DNA from: Sphingomicrobium sp. | GTDB lineage: Bacteria; Pseudomonadota; Alphaproteobacteria; Sphingomonadales; Sphingomonadaceae | DNA length: 64,000 nucleotides | NCBI GenBank assembly: GCA_030447545.1 | Contig: JAUJOV010000001.1 | Span: 1 to 64,000 of the forward strand | Direction: 5' to 3' | Shown here: positions 27,589-37,426 of the stretch, in pieces | Position numbering within the stretch: the first letter of the stretch is position 1 | How the letters are laid out: each line of letters starts with the position of its first letter | Translations under genes and position numbers: made by a program | The notes under the pieces: model-generated | The model's database searches: none | What the model was told of the DNA's origin: nothing | What the model saw: the letters and a program-made list of their open reading frames with translations, nothing else

Positions 27589-28008
27589 TCGCCCACCAGG
27601 TGCAGCGCAATCTCGCGCCGGTGCCGCTCGCGCCGGTGCTCGAACGAGATAGATGCCCTGCCAGGTGCCGAGCAGCATCCGCCCGCCCTCCACGGGAATC
27701 GCGAGCTGCGTCTGCGTGAGGGCCGAGCGCACATGCGCGGGCATGTCGTCCGGCCCCTCGTCATTGTGGGTGTAGAGCGAGCGATCTTCCGGAGCGGTCC
27801 GCTCGAACCAGGCCTCGAGGTCGCGGCGGGCGGCCGGAGCGGCATTCTCCTGGATCAGCAGCGACGCCGAGGTGTGACGGCAGAACAGGGTCAGCAGCCC
27901 CGAGCCGATGTCCTGCCGCTCGACCCAGCCCGCAATCTGCGACGTGATGTCGTGGAGCCCCTGGCGCGGCGCCGAGACGGTGATGGTTGAAAGCGACTGG
28001 CGAAGCAT
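27585..28008 (-). CDS. YjbQ / UPF0047 family protein (thiamine-phosphate synthase-like)
   Basis: About 140 residues. MLRQSLSTITVSAPRQGLHDIT, the metal-binding FCRHTSASLLIQENA, then THNDEGPDDMPAHVRSAL and GRMLLGTWQGIYL. It ends FEHRRERHRREIALHLVGE after one frame change near 27645. The family is annotated as secondary thiamine-phosphate synthase because it rescues thiE mutants, and the physiological reaction is uncertain. It is the first gene of the yjbQ-ybaK pair. Confidence 0.9.
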
Positions 28009-28178
28009 GTCGGCCGACTAGTCGAGCGGCCGCGCGAGCGCCAGCGGCTTGAAAGACGAATCGGCCCGACTCGGCGACCGGCGGCGACCCGCCGCGCGCT
28101 GCCATTTCAGGGCACAGCGCGAGTCGGGTCAGAAGCGCCGCGCATTGGCCTCCGGAGGCCGTCGGCGGCAGACGTGCG

Positions 28179-28202
28179 AAAACGTCCGTATCGCTACGGA
28201 CG
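28179..28202 (-). terminator. Rho-independent terminator downstream of the tryptophan-rich peptide gene
   Basis: Read on the minus strand, the stem CGTCCGTA / TACGGACG (8 bp, 4-base loop) is followed by TTTTCG. It lies 60 bases after the stop of the gene at 28262-28342 and marks it as a separate short transcript. A perfect palindrome GGCCTCCGGAGGCC lies just beyond, near 28147. Confidence 0.75.
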
Positions 28203-28261
28203 CTCCGCTATCTTCTTGAAAGACGTGAGCAAACGGGCCGGCGAACGGCCCTTGCGCGGAC

Positions 28262-28342
28262 TTAGCCGTCGCTGCCGGTGTCGTCCTTGCCGCCGCCCCA
28301 CCACCAGTCCCAGATCCCCCGGGTCGGCTTTTGCTTGGTCAT
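28262..28342 (-). CDS. 26-residue tryptophan- and glycine-rich peptide
   Basis: The ATG at 28342 is preceded by AAGGGG with 7-base spacing. The peptide begins MTKQKPTRG, has the core IWDWWWGGGKDD (four Trp within five residues) and ends TGSDG at 28262. An AT-rich promoter-like region (28385-28435, GC far below surroundings) lies upstream and a T-tailed hairpin (28179-28202) downstream. The gene thus has its own complete transcription unit. I know no named family. It could be a structural micro-peptide, a Trp-sensing leader or a modified-peptide precursor; none is shown. Confidence 0.6.
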   Translation of the reverse strand: MTKQKPTRGIWDWWWGGGKDDTGSDG

Positions 28343-28575
28343 CGAACATCCCCTTTACGTGCCCACTGCCCAATGCAGCGCGGGGATATTAACCTTAATA
28401 GATTTGGTAAGCAAACGATTAACTATTTGCCGGGGTCGTTACTGCTCCGCACAAGGAAGTGCACGCGCGCAAGCGGCAGCGGCTGCGGCAGCCCAGGCGG
28501 GTCCGGCAATTCGATGATCAGGCTGAAATCCGTCCGCCCCGGGGCATTTGGCCCGCGACGCTCAGGCGCCGCAGG
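28343..28575. promoter_or_regulatory. AT-rich promoter region of the tryptophan-rich peptide gene
   Basis: Between 28385 and 28440 the GC content falls sharply, with TTAACCTTAATAG and GATTAACTATTTG. TTAA half-sites of this sort recall CtrA boxes, but the spacing does not match TTAA-N7-TTAA exactly, so no regulator is assigned. The part nearer 28575 contains the GCGCGCAAGCGGC element also seen at 2.6 and 61.5 kb. Confidence 0.45.
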
Positions 28576-30864
28576 TCAGGCGACGCGCGAGCCGCGCGAG
28601 GACGACAGGCGTTTGACCAGGCTCTCGAGGCTCATCGGCCGGCCGATCACGAAGCCCTGCGCGACGTCGCAGTTCATGTCGACCAGCGCCTCGAGCACCG
28701 CTTGCTGCTCGACCCCTTCCGCAACCACCCTTCGGCCGAGCGAATGGGCGAGCGCGATGGTCGACTGGACCATCACACGGTCGCTGCGCGTATCGAGCAT
28801 CGCCTTGACGAAGCTCTGGTCGATCTTGATCTCGCTCGCGGGGATCTTCTTGAGATAGTCGAGGGTGGACAGGCCGGTGCCGTAATCGTCGATCGAGATC
28901 GTCACTCCGAGATCTCGAAGGCCGCCCAGCATGTCGAACGCCGAGCCGCTTCCGGCAAGCGCGGCCGTCTCGGTCAGCTCGAGCGTCAGAAGCTCGGCCG
29001 GCAGCCCATGGCGGGCAAGCATTGCCGGAAGCCGAAGGATGAAGCCCTTGTCGGCAAGCAGCCGCGCCGAAAGGTTGACCGCCATGCCGAAACCGCGGTG
29101 CTTGCGGTTGACGCTGGCAGCAGCGCCGATCGCCTGCTCGAGCACGAAATCGGTGAGCTTGCCGATCCGGTCGTGCTGCTCGGCCGCCGCGATGAACTCG
29201 GCGGCGGAGATCGGCCCCTTTTCCGGATGGGTCCAGCGGGCGAGCGCCTCGGCGCCGACGATCCTGCGAGTCTTGAGGTCGAGCTTGGGCTGGTAGGCGA
29301 CCCACACCTCGCCCTTGTCGACCGCGCTGTCGAGCTGGCTGAGCATCGACAGCTTCCACGACGCGTCGGCGAGAGTTTCGGGATCGTAGAATTTCCACTT
29401 GAGGCCATCGTGCGCGGCTTCCTCGGCTGCGACCAGCGCGCTTGCCAGGCGGTTGGCGAGCGAGCGGCTGCTTCCGACCTCGACTCCGAAGGCGACCGAA
29501 AGGTCGATCGACAGGCCGTTGACTCGCGCCGGGTTGCGGAACAGCGAGTGGAGGGCTTCGATATGATTGCCGAACGGCAGCCGCGGCTCCTCGAACCAGG
29601 CGAAGATCCCGCCGTCGCCCTGGTAGAGGACCCGCTCGGGCTGACCGACCCGCAGCCGCGAGACGATCTGCTCGACCAGCTGACGCTCGCTGTCCGGCGG
29701 CAGCGTGGCCAGGGCTTCGGCATAGTTGAGCACTCGCGCAGCAATGATCGCGCGGTCGCGTGCCGTCTTGCTCGGCGCCATTGCGCCGAGGTTCGGGAGG
29801 CCCGAGACGGCGTTGGTCAGCTCGCCGAAGCGCATTCGCCGGCGCACGAGGACTGCCCAGACCGTCAGAATCACGAACAGGCCCGGGGTGACATCGACGA
29901 AGATGAGGCTTGCATCGAGTGCGACCGGTGCAAGCAGCAGCACGGCGGTCGCTGTGGCCAGGACCAGGTTCTGACTGCGCCGCTGATGCCGAAGCAGCGC
30001 CAGTGCGGCAAGCGCAATGGCGAGCAGGAATGCCGGGATCCCGCCGAGCTGCACCGGCTTGCCCTGCTTGAGAGTCTCGGCGCCGATGATCTGGATGTAG
30101 ACCCCGCCCATCTTCCCGACGCCGGGGATGAAGAACTGATCGCCGATCGCCTTGGAATTGGTGCCGATGACGACGTCCTTGCCTGCGACCAGGCGCGGGT
30201 CGAACTGGCCGGCGAGGACCTTGTCCGCGCCCACCTGGGGGATGCTCGTTGGCGAGACCGAATAGTCGGCCATGAATTCGCCGGTGCGGCCTTCGACGCC
30301 GGCGAGGCTTGCTGCGAGCGAGGGAATGCGCTTGCCGCCGCTCTCAACCGAATAGGGCAGGCGCCAGACCACATTGTAGTAATTATATTCGACGTTGATC
30401 GACGCGAGCCCCGCATTGTCGCTGAACATCTGCATCGGGCCCGAGCTGTTCTGCATCAGCCCGTTGGGGCCCGATTCGCCGCGCACCGGCAGGACTACGC
30501 GTCCCGACCGCACGATTGCTTGGGCGAGCATCGCGTCGTCAAGCGGATTGCTCCGGCTCTCGAACAGCAGGTCGAAGTAGATCCTCCTGGCCCCGGCCTG
30601 GGTCAGCCGGTCGATCATCTCGGCATGGCGCCGCCGCGGCCAGGGCCAGCGGCGATCCACCGCCTGAAGAGCGCGATTGTCGATGGTGACGAGCACGATG
30701 TCGCCGCTTGCCGAGTGCTGGTGGAACTTGTTGCGGCTTGTGCGAAGCCCGTCCTCGGCAATTTCGCCAAGGCCGATCAGGCCGAAGATCAGCCCCGCCG
30801 CTGCAATCCACAGCAGCAGCGTCCATGGCCGGCTTTGAGCTCCCTGTTTCTTTCTCCAGCGCAA
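28576..30864 (-). CDS. CHASE2-sensor / degenerate GGDEF / EAL protein
   Basis: 762 residues, uninterrupted. The order is an N-terminal membrane helix, a periplasmic CHASE2 domain (about 45-285; DIVLVTIDNRAL, RRIYFDLLFE, GKDVVIGTNSKAIGD), three helices (about 290-350), a GGDEF relic (YQGDGGIFAWFEE) and an EAL domain. The EAL domain keeps GAEALARW, AVNLSARLL, LELTETAAL, SIDDYGTGLSTLDYL, IKIDQSF and VVAEGVE. This predicts an active c-di-GMP phosphodiesterase controlled by an extracytoplasmic signal. The GGDEF relic lacks the metal and substrate residues. Confidence 0.92.
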   Translation of the reverse strand: MRWRKKQGAQSRPWTLLLWIAAAGLIFGLIGLGEIAEDGLRTSRNKFHQHSASGDIVLVTIDNRALQAVDRRWPWPRRRHAEMIDRLTQAGARRIYFDLLFESRSNPLDDAMLAQAIVRSGRVVLPVRGESGPNGLMQNSSGPMQMFSDNAGLASINVEYNYYNVVWRLPYSVESGGKRIPSLAASLAGVEGRTGEFMADYSVSPTSIPQVGADKVLAGQFDPRLVAGKDVVIGTNSKAIGDQFFIPGVGKMGGVYIQIIGAETLKQGKPVQLGGIPAFLLAIALAALALLRHQRRSQNLVLATATAVLLLAPVALDASLIFVDVTPGLFVILTVWAVLVRRRMRFGELTNAVSGLPNLGAMAPSKTARDRAIIAARVLNYAEALATLPPDSERQLVEQIVSRLRVGQPERVLYQGDGGIFAWFEEPRLPFGNHIEALHSLFRNPARVNGLSIDLSVAFGVEVGSSRSLANRLASALVAAEEAAHDGLKWKFYDPETLADASWKLSMLSQLDSAVDKGEVWVAYQPKLDLKTRRIVGAEALARWTHPEKGPISAAEFIAAAEQHDRIGKLTDFVLEQAIGAAASVNRKHRGFGMAVNLSARLLADKGFILRLPAMLARHGLPAELLTLELTETAALAGSGSAFDMLGGLRDLGVTISIDDYGTGLSTLDYLKKIPASEIKIDQSFVKAMLDTRSDRVMVQSTIALAHSLGRRVVAEGVEQQAVLEALVDMNCDVAQGFVIGRPMSLESLVKRLSSSRGSRVA

Positions 30865-31122
30865 CCGTCAGCTCTCCTGAAGGTGCTGTGCCGCCAAAAG
30901 GTTATCAAATCGGAAACCCAAACCTTGTGAATCGCGAACGGCGCTGCCGCGGGAGGGCCGTGCATTGCCTCTGTCCTACGGCCGCCCAATCGTGCAATGG
31001 TCGCTGCCGATGCTGTGGGGTGCGGGTGGTCAAGCCTTGCTACGATTTGACTACGTGCTCGCGCGTGCGCGCGTGATGGCAGTGGTAACTCCGGTAAGTT
31101 CGCGCATTTTGCTGAGGGGCTG

Positions 31123-31405
31123 ATGGACTTCATCTCGATCCTGTCGATCTTCGTTCTGGCCTGCTTCGTCGGCTATTACGTCGTCTGGTCGGTCACTCCG
31201 GCGCTGCACACGCCGCTGATGAGCGTGACCAACGCCATTTCCTCGGTAATCGTCGTCGAGGCGTTGATCGCCGCCGCATCGGGCGGAAGCGCGACGTCGA
31301 AGTGGCTTGGGCTTGCCGCGGTCGCGCTTGCCAGCGTCAACATCTTCGGCGGGTTCGCGGTCACTCAGCGAATGCTTGCGATGTACAGGAAGGAAAGGGC
31401 GCTAG
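31123..31405 (+). CDS. pntAB: NAD(P) transhydrogenase subunit alpha, part 2 (membrane domain)
   Basis: About 94 residues with three membrane helices: [24 protein letters not shown], then [22 protein letters not shown], and [28 protein letters not shown]. This is the standard PntAB sequence, with a GAGGGGC ribosome binding site. As given, the frame reads through the end; removing one G of a GGG run at about 31398 gives the expected stop at 31403-31405. It is followed immediately by pntB. Confidence 0.92.
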
Positions 31406-31408
31406 GCG

Positions 31409-32800
31409 GTGGAGGCGCACGACACGCCGTCCTGGGTGCTGCTCGCCTATCTGGTCGCGGGTGTCTTCTTCATCCTCGCGCTGCGCGGGCTTTCGAGCCG
31501 GAGAGCAGCCGGCGCGGCAATCACTTCGGAATGGCGGGCATGGCGATCGCAGCCGCGACGACGCTTGCCTCCACGACATCGCCTCGATGGTCGAGATTGC
31601 GGCGGCGATCCTGATCGGCGGCGGCGTCGGGCTGGTGATTGCCAGGCGGATCAGATGACCGCGATGCCGCAGCTGGTCGCGGCCTTCCACAGCCTCGTCG
31701 GAATGGCCGCGGTGCTTGTCGGGGCGGCGGCTTTCCTCAACCCCCGGCGCATATGGGATCCTCGGGCCCGAGGGCATCCGCCAGGTCAGCCGGGTCGAGA
31801 TGGGCCTTGGCGTCGCGATCGGCGCGATCACCTTTTCGGGCTCGGTGATCGCCTTCCTCAAATTGAACGGCAACATGTCGGGCAAGCCGATCCTGCTGCC
31901 GATGCGCCACGTGATCAACCTGAGCACGCTCGCCGCGATTCCGGGCTGATCGGCTATTTCATGTTCGACCAGGACCCGTGGGTGTTCTGGACCGTGACGG
32001 CGCTGAGCTTCCTGGTCGGCTTCCTGCTGATCATCCCGATCGGCGGGGCGGACGTCGGTCGTGATCTCGATGCTCAACAGCTATTCGGGCTGGGCCGCGG
32101 CGGCGATGGGCTTCACGCTGCGCAATACGGCGATGGTGATCACCGGGGCGCTGGTCGGAAGCTCGGGCGCGATCCTCAGCTACATCATGTGCCGGGCAAT
32201 GAACCGCAGCTTCATCGCGGTGATCGCCGGCGGGTTCGGAGGCGACACCGCGGTCGCAGGCGGCGCAGGCGCGATCGACCGCCCGTACCGGCGCGGCTCG
32301 GCCGAGGACGCGGCGTTCTGCTCAGCCAGGCCGAGCAGGTGATCATCGTCCTACGGAATGGCGGTCGCGCAGGCGCAGCATGCGCTTCGCGAGATGGGCG
32401 ATTTGCTCAAGGGCAAGGGCGTTTCAAATATGCGATCCACCCCGTGGCGGGGCGGATGCCGGGGCACATGAACTGATGCTGCTCGCCGAGCCAACGTGTC
32501 CTACGACGAGTGTTCGAGCTCGAGGACATCAACAGCGAGTTCGCCCAGGCCGACGTGGCCTTCGTGATCGGCGCGAACGACGTCACCAATCCGGCGGCAA
32601 AGACCGACAAGAGCTCGCCGATCTACGGCATGCCGGTGCTCGACGTCGAAAAGGCGCGCACCGTGCTGTTCGTGAAGCGCTCGATGGGAGGCGTCGGCTA
32701 TGCCGGCGTCGACAATGAATTGTTCTACCGCGACAATACGATGATGCTGCTCGCCGACGCCAAGAAGATGGTCGAGGAGATTGTGAAGAACACCGACTAG
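31409..32800 (+). CDS. pntB: NAD(P) transhydrogenase subunit beta
   Basis: PntB carries most of the proton channel and the NADP(H)-binding domain III. From the GTG at 31409 come [82 protein letters not shown] and [42 protein letters not shown]. It then continues [38 protein letters not shown] and [31 protein letters not shown]. At least six frame changes break it, with the order fully conserved. The span, about 464 codons, is normal. The end overlaps ctlX by 4 bases. Confidence 0.93.
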
Positions 32801-33738
32801 CCGCGCGGCAGGTGGATGTCGGCGATCATGCAGCGAACGCTTCCGCCGCCGACCCGCTCGATGGTCGGGATGTCGGCGTCGACGAGCTCGCCGCCGAGGG
32901 TCTCCAGCGCCCGGATCTGTTCGGGCCGGAAGCCGGATCTGGCGGTCGAGGACAGCGCCAGCACGCGTTCGCCGCGCTTGTTCTCGAGCTCGATCGCGTT
33001 GCAGGTGAAACGGCGCATCTGGTCGTAGTCGACCGGGATCACCGTCCTGCCGCTCTCCTCGAGCTTCTCGATCAGCACGTGCCGCCGGCTCTCCACTACG
33101 GCCTCGATGCACAGCAAGGCGAAGCGCGTGCTGAGGCTGAGCAGGACGTTTGTGTGATAGATCGGCCTGCCCTTGCGGTCGGCCGCATCGAACAGGAAGG
33201 TCGAATAGCCGAGCTGCGCATCGAACTCGGCGACGACCTCGCGGTCGGTGCGCGGGCCGAGCGCGGCGTAGGCGCGGCGCCTCGGGCGGTCGAGCACCAG
33301 GCTGCCGGTGCCCTCGAGGAAGCGCTGTTCGGCTTCGTGGCGGGTGAGGTCGATCGTCCGGCCAGCCGCGAAGCCGTGGTTCGCCAGAAGCTCGATGAGC
33401 GCTTCCGGGCGGCGCTCGAGCCGGCGCGTGGGCGCAGCCATCGGGTAGAGGACGATCGTGCCGTCGGCATGAAACGACACCCAATTGTTCGGAAAAGCCG
33501 CGTCGGGCCGCGGCGGATCGGGCGAGTCCTCGAGGATGCACAGCTCGATGCCGGCGTTCGACAGCCGCTCGGCGACGGCGTCGAACTCGCGCTCGGCGAG
33601 CAGCGCCAGTTGCGGATCCGCAGCGCCGGTCGCGAACGCGTTGGTCGCGGCCGTCTCTGGGTTGAAGCCGAAGGATGCGGGCCGAACCATCAGCACGGCA
33701 TTGCTGGTCTGTTTCCCGTCGGCTCCGAGCGGCTGCAT
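32797..33738 (-). CDS. ctlX: Citrulline hydrolase CtlX (arginine-deiminase superfamily)
   Basis: 313 residues and intact. The guanidino-group hydrolase fold shows [45 protein letters not shown] and the catalytic Cys in [15 protein letters not shown]. CtlX is described as a citrulline-utilising hydrolase yielding ornithine. It is divergent from the amino-acid racemase at 33938, suggesting a small amino-acid catabolic unit. The start ATG at 33738 could be a few codons too early. Confidence 0.86.
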   Translation of the reverse strand: MQPLGADGKQTSNAVLMVRPASFGFNPETAATNAFATGAADPQLALLAEREFDAVAERLSNAGIELCILEDSPDPPRPDAAFPNNWVSFHADGTIVLYPMAAPTRRLERRPEALIELLANHGFAAGRTIDLTRHEAEQRFLEGTGSLVLDRPRRRAYAALGPRTDREVVAEFDAQLGYSTFLFDAADRKGRPIYHTNVLLSLSTRFALLCIEAVVESRRHVLIEKLEESGRTVIPVDYDQMRRFTCNAIELENKRGERVLALSSTARSGFRPEQIRALETLGGELVDADIPTIERVGGGSVRCMIADIHLPRG

Positions 33739-33937
33739 GGCGCGCAGCCCTAGCCATTATGGCGGCAATTTTCGTCCACAGAATTGCTGGCAATCGCCTT
33801 GCCGCGCACGCCAAGATGGCGGACACTCCACGTCTAGGCTGAGTCGCCCAGGTGCGGCCGAGCTAAAATTGCTTCTGGGTTAGAGCCCCCAGCCGGTCCG
33901 CCCGGTTGAGGTGCGTCCGGGAAGAGGGGACAGGCAC

Positions 33938-34655
33938 TTGCGCAAGATCGGCATCATCGGCGGGACCAGCTGGTCGTCGACCGCGCTCTATTACGAGCAC
34001 ATCAACCGCACAGTGGCGAAGCGGCTCGGTGGGCTGCACAGCGCCGAGCTGGTGATCGAGAGCCTCGACCTCGCGCCGGTCGCGGCGATGGAGCTGTCGG
34101 GCGACTGGGACGGAGTGGCGCGAGTGACGCTGGACGCGGCGAAGCGCCTCGTCGCGGCGGGCGCTCAAGGGGTGATCATCACCTCCAACACCGGGCACAA
34201 GGTCTATGAGGCCGTGGCGGCGAACATTCCCGTGCCGATGCTTCACATCGCCGAAGCGACCGCCGACCGCCTCGCCGACGACGGCCGCACCCGCGTCGCG
34301 CTTCTCGGCACCCGCTTCACCATGACCGAGCCGCATGTGCGCAGCCGCCTGGAGGCCCGCGGAATCACGCTTGCGCCGGTTGCGCCGGCGTGGATCGCCG
34401 AGGTCGACCGGATCATCTTCGACGAGCTCGCGGCCGGGCGCGTCGTGCGCGACAGCCAGCGCAAGCTGAAATCGCTGATTCACCGAGCTTGCCAAGCAGA
34501 AGGTCCAGGGGATCGTGCTTGGTTGCACCGAGCTGGTGCTTGCGGTCGACGTGCGCACCAATATCGTTCCCGTGTACGACACGACCGCGATCCATGCTCG
34601 CGCAGTGGTCGACTGGATGCTGGCCGAGCAGGAAGAGGAGCGCGCCGCCGCCTAG
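33938..34655 (+). CDS. Aspartate/glutamate racemase family protein
   Basis: About 239 residues. LRKIGIIGGTSWSSTALYYEHINRTVAKRLGGLHSAEL is the usual N-terminus. The first catalytic site reads ITSNTGHK, with Ser where most racemases have Cys or Thr before NT. The second Cys is present in GIVLGCTELVLAV, reached after a one-base shift near 34485. The start TTG at 33938 opens directly on the conserved beta strand; an upstream in-frame GTG at 33911 is possible. The substrate is unknown. Confidence 0.85.
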
Positions 34656-34663
34656 TTCCAGTT

Positions 34664-34732
34664 CGTCACTGCGAGCGCAGCGAAGCAATCCAGCCGGATT
34701 GCCGCGTCGCCTGCGGCTCCTCGCAATGACGG
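34664..34732. repeat. Interspersed inverted repeat (GTCAxTGCGAG ... CTCGCAATGAC)
   Basis: A 69-base element in the racemase-uvrC spacer. Left arm GTCACTGCGAGCGCAGCGAA GCAATCC; right arm, read as complement, GTCATTGCGAGGAGCC ... GGCAATCC. It resembles non-autonomous dispersed repeats common in alphaproteobacteria. A half copy is at 12984. Confidence 0.75.
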
Positions 34733-34756
34733 GGAACTCGGCTTAAATCACTTGCC

Positions 34757-36700
34757 ATGGACCGCACGCCCGCCGATCGTCCCGAGCATCCGCGCGCGGC
34801 CGAGCGCTTCAACGAGGAGCAGGCGACCTATGCCGTGCGCGGCACGGATCAACCCGACATCGAGAAGGGCGTCGCCGCGATCCGCGAGGTGCTGAAGACC
34901 CTGCCCGTGCGGCCGGGGGTCTATCGGATGCAGGATGCGCGCGGCGAAGTGCTCTACGTCGGCAAGGCGCGGGCGCTGAAGAACCGCGTCAACAGCTACA
35001 CGCAGGTCGCCAAGCTGCCCAGGCGGCTGCAGCGGATGGTATCGCAGACGCGATCGATGACCATCGTCACGACGCGCACGGAAGCCGAGGCGCTGCTGCT
35101 CGAGGCGCAGCTGATCAAGCGATTCCGCCCGCCCTACAACGTGCTTCTGCGCGACGACAAAAGCTTTCCTTCATCCTGTTGCGCGAGGATCATCATTTTC
35201 CGCGGGTCCAGAAGCACCGCGGGGCCCGCCGCGCGAAGGGGTAGTATTTCGGCCCGTTCGCAAGCGCCGGGTCGGTCGGTCACCATTGAACGCGCTTCAG
35301 AAGCTGTTCCTGCTGAGAAGCTGCTCGGACAGCTATTTCGAGAACCGCTCGAGGCCCTGCCTGCTCTACCAGATCAAGCGCTGCTCGGCGCCCTGCGTCG
35401 GACGGATCGGCCGCGACGACTATGCCGAGCTGGTCGAGGATGCGAAGGCGTTCCTCGCCGGCAAGTCGACCGGAAAGTCCAGTCGCGCCTGTCGAGGCAG
35501 ATGGCCGAGGCCGCCGAGCGCCGGGACTATGAGAACCGCCGCCGTCTATCGCGACCGGCTGCGCGCGCTGACCTATATCCAGGGCAGCCAGAGCGTTCAC
35601 GCCGAATGGCTCGGCGACGCCGACGTGTTCGCTCTGGCGCGCAAGGGCGGAACGATGTCGATCCAGGGCTTTTTCATTCGCGGCGGCCAGAACTGGGGCC
35701 ATCGCGCCTTCTTTCCGGCGCACACCGCCGACGTTCGGAAGCCGACGTGCTGTCGAGCTTCCTCGTCCAGTTCTTCGAGGACATGCCGCCGCCCAGACGA
35801 ATCCTGGTCGACCGCGAGCTCGCCGACCGTGAGCTGCTCGAGGCGCTGTCGGAGCGGGCGGGGGCGACGAGTGGTCATCGAAGTCCCGCGCCGCGGCGAC
35901 CGCCGCAAGCTGATGGACCAGGCGCGCCGCAACGCCGAGGAAGCGCTCGACCGCCGACTCGCCGAGACGACGACCCAAGGCAGGATCCTGCGCGAGCTCG
36001 CCGACACGTTCGAGCTGGCCGACGTACCCAAGCGGATCGAGGTCTATGACAACAGCCACATCATGGGCACCGACGCGACCGGCGCGATGATCGTCGCGGG
36101 GCCCGAGGGTTTTCGAAAGAACAGCTATCGCAAGTTCAACATCAAGCGGCCCGAGACCCGGCCCGGCGACGATTTCGCGATGATGCGCGAAGTGCTCGAG
36201 CGGCGCTTCGCCCGGCTGGAGAAGGAGGATCCCGACCGCACCAGCGGCGAGTGGCCTGATTTGCTGATGATCGACGGCGGCAAGGGCCAGCTTTCGGCCG
36301 TGTGCGAAGTGATGGAGGACATGGGCGTCCACGACGTGCCGGTGGTCGCCGTGTCCAAGGGCCGGATCGCAATGCGGGGCGCGAGACCTTTCATTTGCTG
36401 GGCGCGCGCGAGCTGAGCCTGCCGCCCAATTCGGCGCTTCTGTTCTACCTGCAGCGCCTGCGCGACGAGGCGCACCGCTTCGCCATCGGCACGCACCGGC
36501 AGAAAAGGGCGAAGAGCCTCACGACCTCTTCGCTCGACGACGTTCCCGGAATCGGCCCGAGCAGAAAGCGTGCACTTTTGATGCATTTCGGCACCGCTCG
36601 GGCGGTCAAAGGCGCAGCGCTCGAGGATCTGGAGCGGGCGCCCGGCATCAGCAGAGCCATCGCGCGCCAGCTCTACGATTATTTCCACCCCGCCGGCTGA
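34757..36700 (+). CDS. uvrC: Excinuclease ABC subunit C
   Basis: UvrC makes both incisions in nucleotide excision repair. The GIY-YIG N-terminus shows [30 protein letters not shown]. It continues [60 protein letters not shown] and [27 protein letters not shown]. The C-terminus has [14 protein letters not shown] and helix-hairpin-helix [20 protein letters not shown]. At least seven frame changes break the span (34757-36700, about 648 codons), which is otherwise in perfect order. It is followed 6 bases later by recO. Confidence 0.93.
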
Positions 36701-36706
36701 GACCCG

Positions 36707-37363
36707 GTGCAGATCGAGACCCAGGCAATCGTCTGTGCGGTCCGCAGCCATGCCGAGCATGGCGCGGTGGTTCGGCTGCTGACGCCGGACCATGGCCTTC
36801 AGGCCGCTTATGTCCGGGGCGCGCGCGGGCGCCGGCTCCGGCCGGTGCTGCTCCCGGGCAATGCGGTCGAAGCGAGGCTTCGCTCGCGAATTGAGGAGCA
36901 GCTCGCTCACGGGGAGATCGAGCTTACGCACAGCCGCGCGCCGCTGCTGTCGGAGCCGCTTCCTGCCGCGGCGATCGAGTGGGTGACGGCGCTGTCGGCT
37001 GCAGCGCTTCCCGAAGGCCATCCCTATCCGCGGCTTTACCAGGCTCTCGACGGCCTGCTCGGTGCGATCGAGTCTGCCCCGTCGGCGCTTGGATGGGCCA
37101 GCTCGCTGGCGCGCTTCGAGCTTCTGCTGCTTGCGGAACTCGGGTTCGGGCTCGACTTCGACCGAATCGCTCCGGATACGTCGCTGCCCGCGCCGCGGTT
37201 TCTTCAGGCGGGCGGCGAAGCGAGCTGGCGCGAGATCATCGACGGGCTTCGCCTCACCGGGCACCATCTCTCGCGCAATGTGCTGACCGGCCGGTCGGCC
37301 GCGCTCGGCGCGGCTCGCGCAAGGCTGGTCGATCGCCTCGCGCGCGCAGGCGGGGTCATCTAG
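36707..37363 (+). CDS. recO: DNA repair protein RecO
   Basis: 218 residues from a GTG at 36707. MQIETQAIVCAVRSHAEHGAVVRLLTPDHGL is the OB-fold start of RecO, followed by AYVRGARGRRLRPVLLPGNAVEARL and a helical C-terminal part (ARFELLLLAELGFGLDF). RecO loads RecA on SSB-coated DNA with RecF/RecR. It is directly downstream of uvrC, likely the same transcript. No frame change. Confidence 0.9.
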   Translation: MQIETQAIVCAVRSHAEHGAVVRLLTPDHGLQAAYVRGARGRRLRPVLLPGNAVEARLRSRIEEQLAHGEIELTHSRAPLLSEPLPAAAIEWVTALSAAALPEGHPYPRLYQALDGLLGAIESAPSALGWASSLARFELLLLAELGFGLDFDRIAPDTSLPAPRFLQAGGEASWREIIDGLRLTGHHLSRNVLTGRSAALGAARARLVDRLARAGGVI

Positions 37364-37426
37364 AGCGTTGTCTGTTCGCGAGAGCTGTCCTAGCTGAGCA
37401 AGGTGCCCTCGTCAGACACGCTCGCG

